This document shows, piece by piece, positions 6,072-9,622 of a stretch of DNA of 9,622 nt. The translations under genes and the position numbers were made by a program. Origin of the DNA: Leptofilum sp050292445. GTDB taxonomy: Bacteria; Chloroflexota; Anaerolineae; Promineifilales; Promineifilaceae. The DNA is taken from NCBI GenBank assembly GCA_050292445.1, contig JBNKLQ010000235.1:1-9622 (forward strand). The letters are read 5' to 3'. Each line of letters begins with the position of its first letter. The stretch's first letter is position 1. A model generated the notes under the pieces. That model saw only the letters and a program-made list of their open reading frames with translations. It did not search any database and was not told where the DNA came from.

Positions 6072-6134
6072 CCATGATCTAACTTAATGGAAAGTCGGTG
6101 AGGTCATCCCTCTCGCCTGGTACACAAGCACCGA
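6049..6134 (-). promoter_or_regulatory. Candidate antiterminator / riboswitch-like leader RNA
   Basis: In the minus-strand transcript three segments pair in register to form one long hairpin. GGCGAGAGG (6117-6109) pairs with CCTCTCGCC (6057-6049), CACCG (6100-6096) with CGGTG (6068-6064), and TTTCCAT (6093-6087) with ATGGAAA (6075-6069), capped by an 11-nt loop. That is 21 perfect pairs interrupted by small internal loops. The hairpin occupies all 16 nt of the terminator's 5' arm, so the two structures exclude each other. A third pairing, TCGGTG (6134-6129) with CACCGA (6100-6095), would break the middle of this hairpin and free the terminator. I recognise no known riboswitch family, and T-box and SAM-I consensus elements are not present. 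A weak -10-like TATGAT (6154-6149) lies just upstream. Confidence 0.45.
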
Positions 6135-6171
6135 TACCCATCGAACAGATCATACATTTGTTTCACTTTTT

Positions 6172-7470
6172 TTAGCCGATTTTTTCGACGATGCGATCGA
6201 AAATGCGGTTGCGGATGCCTTCAAACGGAATCCGGCGCATGAGCGGGTCAAAGAAGCCCTGGACGGACATCTCTACAGCCGTTTTCCGAGGAATACCACG
6301 ACTCATCAAGTAGAAAATCTCGTCCTGGTCCAGCTGACCAATGGCCGAGGCGTGGGTGCAGATTACATCATCTGCCTGGATTTCCAGGCCGGGAATGGAA
6401 TCAGCCCGCGCTGTTTTGTCCAGCATCAGGTTGCGGTTGGCCTGGAAGCCATCAATCTTTTGCGATCCAGGTAGCGCCTTGATCATGCCCTGCCAAACCG
6501 TACGAGATTTTTCGCGCAGCGCCCCTTTGTAGAGCAAGTCGCTGACGGTGTCGCCCGCGTTGTGGTTTTGCTGCGTGTCCAGGTCCAGGTGTTGACGGCC
6601 GTTTGTAAAGAATATCCCCGACATACGACCCCAACTACCGGGCTTGTCCAGCTCCAGCGTTTGAAACGCTTTGGTCAGGCGGGTACCCATCATGCTCGTC
6701 ACCCAGTCTAGCTTGCCATCGCGGCCTACGCGGCCCCGTTCGTGGTTGAACTGCCACATGTTCTGGCCAAAATCTTGCAAGCCTGCGTAGATCAGGTTGG
6801 CATTGTCACCCACCAGCAGCTCAATCACGCCGTTGTGCAAACCAGCGGCTTCACCATTGGCAGAAGCGTATTCATCCATGAAGATGGCTTCAGCCCCTTC
6901 ATCCAGCACCACCAGGGTGTGGGTAAAGGTTTTGCCGTTCACCGACCAGAGCACACTGTGCAGCGGGGCAGCCGCTTTCACATTTTTAGGTACATAGAGG
7001 AAAGTGCCGCCACGCCAAAATGCGCCGTGCATGGCAGCGAACTTACCTTCGTTCACCTGTACACAATCGGTCATGAAATATTTTTTTACGAGATCGGGGT
7101 GTTCGGCAACGGCCGTATGCATATCGCAAAAAATAACGCCCTGTTCCTGCAAAGCATCACTTAACTCGTATTGGCGCGTCACGCCATCGATCTGCAAAAT
7201 ATTGCCGCCAACGACCTCACCGGTCAGTTCTTTGCCCAAAAATTCGGGGATTTCCCAACTGGTGGCAGCATCGCCATTCACCGAAGGGCCAATCTCATCT
7301 GGCTTAAAGCGGCGGATATTGGTACGTCGCCATGCCTCGTCTGTGGTGGTGGGCATGGGCGTGTTTTCGTAAATTTCAAACGCTTTCAGGCGGAACTGTA
7401 ACATCCAGTCCGGCTCATTTAGCGCTGCGGATAATTGTTTTACTGCGTCTTGTGTAAAATTTGTCATCAT
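6172..7470 (-). CDS. sufD: SufD, scaffold-complex subunit
   Basis: SufD partners SufB and the SufC ATPase in the SufBC2D complex on which [Fe-S] clusters are built, and is needed for iron entry. From the ATG at 7470 the protein is 432 residues, with the N-terminal helical part (EPDWMLQFRLKAFEIYENTPMP) followed by the beta-helix core and the conserved C-terminus DDVICTHASAIGQLDQDEIFYLMSRGI. The histidine of CTH (His373) corresponds to the functional His360 of E. coli SufD, from memory of that family. Tandem ATG codons (7470 and 7467) are both possible starts. Upstream in-frame starts (ATG 7509, TTG 7524) would add residues unlike the family. No clear Shine-Dalgarno is visible. The gene begins 54 nt after the sufB stop, and its stop precedes the attenuator-like spacer. 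Confidence 0.93.
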   Translation of the reverse strand: MMTNFTQDAVKQLSAALNEPDWMLQFRLKAFEIYENTPMPTTTDEAWRRTNIRRFKPDEIGPSVNGDAATSWEIPEFLGKELTGEVVGGNILQIDGVTRQYELSDALQEQGVIFCDMHTAVAEHPDLVKKYFMTDCVQVNEGKFAAMHGAFWRGGTFLYVPKNVKAAAPLHSVLWSVNGKTFTHTLVVLDEGAEAIFMDEYASANGEAAGLHNGVIELLVGDNANLIYAGLQDFGQNMWQFNHERGRVGRDGKLDWVTSMMGTRLTKAFQTLELDKPGSWGRMSGIFFTNGRQHLDLDTQQNHNAGDTVSDLLYKGALREKSRTVWQGMIKALPGSQKIDGFQANRNLMLDKTARADSIPGLEIQADDVICTHASAIGQLDQDEIFYLMSRGIPRKTAVEMSVQGFFDPLMRRIPFEGIRNRIFDRIVEKIG

Positions 7471-7496
7471 TCTCTGCTGTTTGTAACTGTAATTAA

Positions 7497-7528
7497 GTAA
7501 TTGAGTCATTACATAATTTTTCAATTAC
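7497..7528. repeat. 8-bp inverted repeat over the sufB stop
   Basis: GTAATTGA (7497-7504) and TCAATTAC (7521-7528) are perfect inverted copies separated by 16 bp. They span the sufB stop codon and the start of the short sufB-sufD spacer. The stem is A/T rich and weak, so this may be chance or a minor mRNA processing or coupling element. Confidence 0.4.
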
Positions 7529-8970
7529 CCAATGGAGCCTTCCATCTGCAATTGAATCAAGCGATTCATCTCAATGGCATATTCCATCGGCAGCTCTTTT
7601 ACCAGCGGCTCAATGAAGCCATTTACAATCATGGAAGTAGCGGTTTCTTCGTTAATGCCCCGGCTCATCAGGTAGAAGAGCTGTTCTTCACCCACCTTGC
7701 TCACCGACGCTTCGTGACCAATATTGACATCTTCCTCTTCAATCTCGATGTAAGGATAGGTGTCAGATCGGCTAGCTTCATCCAACAGCAAAGCGTCGCA
7801 CACTACGTTGGACTTGCAGTGGTTGGCTCCTTTGTTGACCTTAAGCAGGCCACGATAAGAGGCGCGACCGCCATCTTTGCTAATTGATTTGGAGATGATA
7901 CGGCTGGTCGTATTCGGTGCCGCATGGACAACCTTGCCACCTGCATCCTGGTGCTGGCCTTTACCGGCAAAAGCAATGGAGAGAATTTCGCCATGAGCGC
8001 CTTCGCCTGTCATGTAAACAGCCGGATATTTCATGGTCACTTTGGAACCCAGGTTGCCATCGACCCATTCCATGGTGGCATTTTCTTCAGCGATGGCTCG
8101 CTTGGTCACCAGATTATAAACGTTGTTTGACCAGTTCTGGATGGTCGTATAGCGGCAGCGGCCACCTTTCTTCACAATGATTTCAACCACTGCGGAGTGC
8201 AGTGAATCTTCCGAGTAGATGGGAGCGGTACAGCCTTCTACGTAATGGACGTAAGCGCCTTCATCAATGATAATGAGGGTACGCTCGAACTGGCCCACGT
8301 TTTTGGCATTGATGCGGAAGTACGCCTGGAGCGGCATTTCCACGTGAACCCCAGGGGGTACATAGATGAAGGAGCCGCCGGACCAAACGGCCGTATTCAA
8401 GGCCGCAAACTTGTTGTCATTATGGGGGATAATGGTAGAAAAATATTCTTTCACCAGCTCAGGATATTGCGCAAGCCCATCGTCCATCCCCAGAAAAATG
8501 ACGCCCTTCTCTTCCAGCTCTTTCTTAATATTGTGGTAAACCACCTCAGATTCATACTGAGCAGCTACACCGGAAAGAAACTTTTGCTCCGCTTCCGGGA
8601 TACCTAGCTTATTAAAGGTATCTTTAATGTAGCTGGGAATATCTTCCCAGGTATCACCATCACGCTCATTTGGTTTGATGTAGTAAAAAATGTCCTCGAA
8701 GTTGATACCACTCAGGTCGGACCCCCAGTCAGGCATTGGCCGTTCCAGAAAATGCTTGTACGCCTTCAAACGGATGTCCAGCATCCATTCTGGTTCATTT
8801 TTACGGAGGGACATGGCACGAATAAGGGCTTCATCCAACCCTTTTTCTGCCTTAAAGAAATAATCCTCAACGTCGGAAAACCCATATTTGGTGGCGTAAT
8901 CTTGGTTGACCAGGGAAACAACTTCTTCTTCACTGAGTTCTGGATTAACGTCTATGATGTTTTCTGCCAT
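7525..8970 (-). CDS. sufB: SufB, scaffold subunit for Fe-S cluster assembly
   Basis: SufB is the core scaffold of the SufBC2D complex; sulfur reaches it from SufS through SufU, and a nascent cluster is built at the SufB-SufD interface. The protein is 481 residues, normal for the family. Conserved signatures include ALNTAVWSGGSFIYVPPGV (190-208), VHYVEGCTAP (241-250), the HQDAGGKVVH stretch (340-349) and the C-terminal SKVGEEQLFYLMSRG (424-438). Cys391 in SNVVCDALLL matches E. coli Cys405, and His419-Glu420 in IGHEAS match His433-Glu434, the functional residues. The ATG at 8970 has a strong GGAGG 6 nt upstream, lying inside the end of sufC. The sufC stop is one base before this ATG, so translation is probably coupled. 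It shows no signs of damage. Confidence 0.97.
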   Translation of the reverse strand: MAENIIDVNPELSEEEVVSLVNQDYATKYGFSDVEDYFFKAEKGLDEALIRAMSLRKNEPEWMLDIRLKAYKHFLERPMPDWGSDLSGINFEDIFYYIKPNERDGDTWEDIPSYIKDTFNKLGIPEAEQKFLSGVAAQYESEVVYHNIKKELEEKGVIFLGMDDGLAQYPELVKEYFSTIIPHNDNKFAALNTAVWSGGSFIYVPPGVHVEMPLQAYFRINAKNVGQFERTLIIIDEGAYVHYVEGCTAPIYSEDSLHSAVVEIIVKKGGRCRYTTIQNWSNNVYNLVTKRAIAEENATMEWVDGNLGSKVTMKYPAVYMTGEGAHGEILSIAFAGKGQHQDAGGKVVHAAPNTTSRIISKSISKDGGRASYRGLLKVNKGANHCKSNVVCDALLLDEASRSDTYPYIEIEEEDVNIGHEASVSKVGEEQLFYLMSRGINEETATSMIVNGFIEPLVKELPMEYAIEMNRLIQLQMEGSIG

Positions 8971-8971
8971 A

Positions 8972-9622
8972 TTAAGCCTCCTCTAGGGTGCTATACTTTT
9001 CGCGCAGCCAATCGTACCCTTTTTCTTCCAGCTTGAGTGCCAGATCAGGACCGCCACTTTCTACGATACGGCCGTCCATCATAATATGAACGTAGTCTGG
9101 CTTAATGTAATTCAGAATACGCTGGTAATGGGTAATAACCAGAGCGCCCATATCGAACTCTTGACGCAGCCGATTAGCACCCTCAGACACAACACGCAGC
9201 GCGTCAATGTCCAGCCCAGAATCCGTCTCATCCATGATGGCAATTTTTGGCTCAACTGTAGCCATCTGCAAAATTTCTACGCGCTTCTTTTCCCCACCAG
9301 AAAAGCCTTCGTTCAGGTAACGACCGGCAAACTTATGATCGATGCCCAACATATCCATCTTTTCTTTTAACAGGCGGCGAAACTGGGGAATAGATATACC
9401 TTTATCATCCGGGTCTTCAGCTTGACGACGGGAATTGATGGTTTGGCGCAGGAATTTAGCCAGGGTAACGCCAGGTACAGAGGCAGGATACTGGAAAGCG
9501 AGGAATAGGCCAGCTCGTGACCGCTCATCAGCTTCCATTTCAAATATATCTTCACCGCCCAGGATAACCTGTCCGGCAGTTGCTTCGTAAGATGGATGGC
9601 CAGCAAGCGTGTAGGCCAACGT
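8972..9622 (-). CDS. sufC: SufC ATPase of the SUF complex (5' end missing)
   Basis: SufC is the ABC-type ATPase of the SufBC2D complex; it is soluble and does not transport anything. The visible 216 codons cover all but the first 35 or so residues of a protein of about 250. The window edge falls just after the Walker A loop: the first visible residues TLAYTLAGHPSYE normally follow GSGKS. Counting the Leu codon at 9619 as residue 1, the Q-loop is AFQYP (Gln43), the signature is FSGGEKKR (106-113), Walker B is IAIMDE with catalytic Glu131, the D-loop is SGLD (134-137) and the switch histidine is His164 (VITHYQ). ETDSGLD is typical of SufC. The TTG at 9619 is an internal Leu codon, not the start. 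The stop is one base before the sufB ATG. The operon promoter and any regulator lie outside the window. Confidence 0.96.
   Translation of the reverse strand, partial: TLAYTLAGHPSYEATAGQVILGGEDIFEMEADERSRAGLFLAFQYPASVPGVTLAKFLRQTINSRRQAEDPDDKGISIPQFRRLLKEKMDMLGIDHKFAGRYLNEGFSGGEKKRVEILQMATVEPKIAIMDETDSGLDIDALRVVSEGANRLRQEFDMGALVITHYQRILNYIKPDYVHIMMDGRIVESGGPDLALKLEEKGYDWLREKYSTLEEA
8977..8981 (-). promoter_or_regulatory. Ribosome binding site of sufB inside sufC
   Basis: GGAGG on the minus strand lies 6 nt before the sufB ATG and is formed by the last codons of sufC (GAG GAG GCT TAA). The position fixes the sufB start and suggests coupled translation of the two subunits. Confidence 0.85.

Larger units (their letters stand above)
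80..9075. repeat. Dispersed palindromic octamer ACGGCCGT
   Basis: ACGGCCGT starts at 80, 504, 847, 3982, 4333, 5236, 6595, 7109, 8387 and 9068, with the one-base variant TCGGCCGT at 2373 and 3467. All twelve lie inside protein genes. They are read in all three frames: Thr-Ala-Val/Asp (7 sites), Gly-Arg (3) and Arg-Pro (2). Random expectation for one 8-mer in 9.6 kb at even base composition is about 0.15 occurrences. The six-base core CGGCCG occurs only twice more (543-548 and 1799-1804), both flanked by C rather than A/T. Confidence 0.85.

Noticed and set aside
5884..6075. 63-codon minus-strand frame before the sulfurtransferase gene
   Set aside because: It is the translation of the CGCAAAG hairpin and terminator (text such as LCILSVLCG) and shows no protein-like conservation.
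6049..6140. SRP (4.5S) RNA suggested by GTGTACCAGG on the minus strand
   Set aside because: Only about ten bases agree; the GGAA tetraloop and symmetric loop that define SRP RNA are missing.
6012..6140. T-box or SAM-I riboswitch before the sulfurtransferase gene
   Set aside because: The T-box antiterminator core (AGGGTGGNACCGCG) and the SAM-I conserved core are not found, so the region is reported only as an unassigned attenuator-like element.
1..9622. CRISPR array, tRNA, rRNA or insertion sequence
   Set aside because: No regularly spaced direct repeats of CRISPR size, no tRNA or rRNA signatures and no transposase-like frame were seen; the short repeats found are 7-9 bp units or palindromes.

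Overview
The window is a block of eight genes, all on the minus strand, so transcription runs from the right end to the left. Seven of them form an almost complete SUF iron-sulfur cluster assembly operon. In order of transcription they are sufC (its start lies beyond the right edge), sufB, sufD, a tandem-rhodanese sulfurtransferase, sufS, sufU and a small Rieske [2Fe-2S] ferredoxin. The operon ends at a strong intrinsic terminator (2700-2724). The eighth gene, a stand-alone type IIA topoisomerase A subunit (gyrA-like), then starts from its own near-consensus sigma-70-type promoter (2669-2697).

The genes cooperate as follows. SufS takes sulfur from cysteine, and SufU accepts and passes it on. 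SufB, SufC and SufD form the ATP-driven scaffold complex. The Rieske protein is a possible client or electron carrier. The sulfurtransferase has a thiosulfate-type active-site loop and suggests a second, thiosulfate-linked route of sulfur into the same machinery. A SufU-type protein rather than SufE or IscU, the gene order, mixed start codons (ATG and GTG) and roughly 50% GC fit a Chloroflexota-like bacterium (Anaerolineae, Caldilineae or Ardenticatenia). That placement is inference from protein style, not proof.

sufC, sufB and sufD are packed tightly. The sulfurtransferase is different: it sits between two unusually long spacers, 277 and 168 nt, both full of hairpins and short tandem repeats. 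The 5895-6171 spacer holds a terminator hairpin whose 5' arm can pair instead inside a long competing upstream hairpin, the layout of an attenuator or riboswitch. It also holds a 71-nt hairpin built from CGCAAAG-like units. The 4857-5024 spacer holds a perfect 14-bp inverted repeat, a 3 x 7-bp tandem repeat and a possible leaderless promoter for sufS.

Across the window the palindromic octamer ACGGCCGT occurs ten times, plus two TCGGCCGT variants, always inside genes and in all three reading frames. This resembles the HIP1 palindrome of cyanobacteria. The GyrA-like protein has unusual residues at two quinolone-determining positions and lacks a GyrA box where one is normally found.
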